A stretch of DNA of 23,825 bases, taken from contig JAYMTF010001370.1 of assembly GCA_036897485.1 (NCBI GenBank), forward strand, positions 1 to 23,825. The letters run 5' to 3'. Of this stretch, positions 23,501-23,825 are shown piece by piece (the first letter of the stretch is position 1; every line of letters begins with the position of its first letter). This DNA comes from Pelargonium nanum. Lineage: Eukaryota; Streptophyta; Magnoliopsida; Geraniales; Geraniaceae. The notes below the pieces were generated by a model that was not told where the DNA came from, made no database searches, and saw only the letters and a list, made by a program, of their open reading frames with translations. The position numbers and the translations under genes were made by a program.

Positions 23501-23825
23501 CAACTGTCATCATTTCTTAGAATATGTTTTTAGCTTGCTAACGAAGTTACAAAGAAAAAAAATGTATTCACTTGATAAATATGATACCAACACAATGCAT
23601 TTGGCTCTCTAAGACACAGTTGACTTTACAATAAGCAATTCATTGTTTATATTATTAAGAAGTCTTAATTAAATGAGTCATGAAACCTAACATTTTTGCG
23701 TTTGATCGTCTGGATTGGATAACTATAGATTGTATAGCAATGATGGATTACGACATATAAAAAATTCAGTGGATAAGTAATTATGCATTCCAGCGTTTGA
23801 TTTATGAATGGATAGTATATCGGAC
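23501..23825. other. Downstream intergenic sequence
   Basis: AT-rich sequence without a convincing open frame, RNA gene or repeat. Confidence 0.5.

Overview
The window is nuclear DNA of a flowering plant, most likely a eudicot. It has AT-rich introns and spacers, GT-AG introns with plant-type consensus, TATA-type promoters, a plant U6 snRNA gene with its USE element, and protein families in their plant forms. I assembled five protein-coding genes exon by exon; frame holds across every junction, and the only choices I am unsure of are named in the entries.

Layout. (1) 71-437, plus: the last two coding exons of the phosphatidylinositol 3-kinase VPS34, then a 3'UTR that seems to carry an intron. 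(2) about 2160-6250, plus: a complete class-A1 ADP-ribosylation factor (181 aa, six coding exons, one leader intron); its last intron is of the GC-AG type and splits off only the final codon and the stop. (3) 6300-9600: AT-rich spacer holding a reverse-oriented, 5'-truncated retroposon between 18-bp target-site duplications. (4) 9774-11391, plus: a complete galactinol synthase (340 aa, four exons). (5) 13527-18269, minus: a 12-exon gene for the meiotic topoisomerase VI-B-like protein MTOPVIB (467 aa), with 21- and 27-bp micro-exons and an 80-bp intron that reads as a U12-dependent AT-AC intron. (6) 18379-18550, plus: a complete U6 snRNA gene, back to back with MTOPVIB. (7) 20398-23292, plus: pantothenate kinase (369 aa, ten coding exons), with a MITE-like inverted-repeat element in one intron.

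The genes do not form an operon or pathway: they cover vesicle trafficking (VPS34, ARF), raffinose-family sugar synthesis (GolS), meiotic double-strand breaks (MTOPVIB), splicing (U6) and coenzyme A synthesis (PANK). What links them is old gene order: VPS34, GolS, MTOPVIB and PANK lie in the order I recall for Arabidopsis At1g60490, At1g60470, At1g60460 and At1g60440, so this looks like a conserved syntenic block. I see no CRISPR, bacterial, viral or organellar sequence. The most unusual points are the AT-AC intron in MTOPVIB, the Pol II/Pol III divergent promoter it shares with U6, and the GC-AG terminal intron of the ARF gene.
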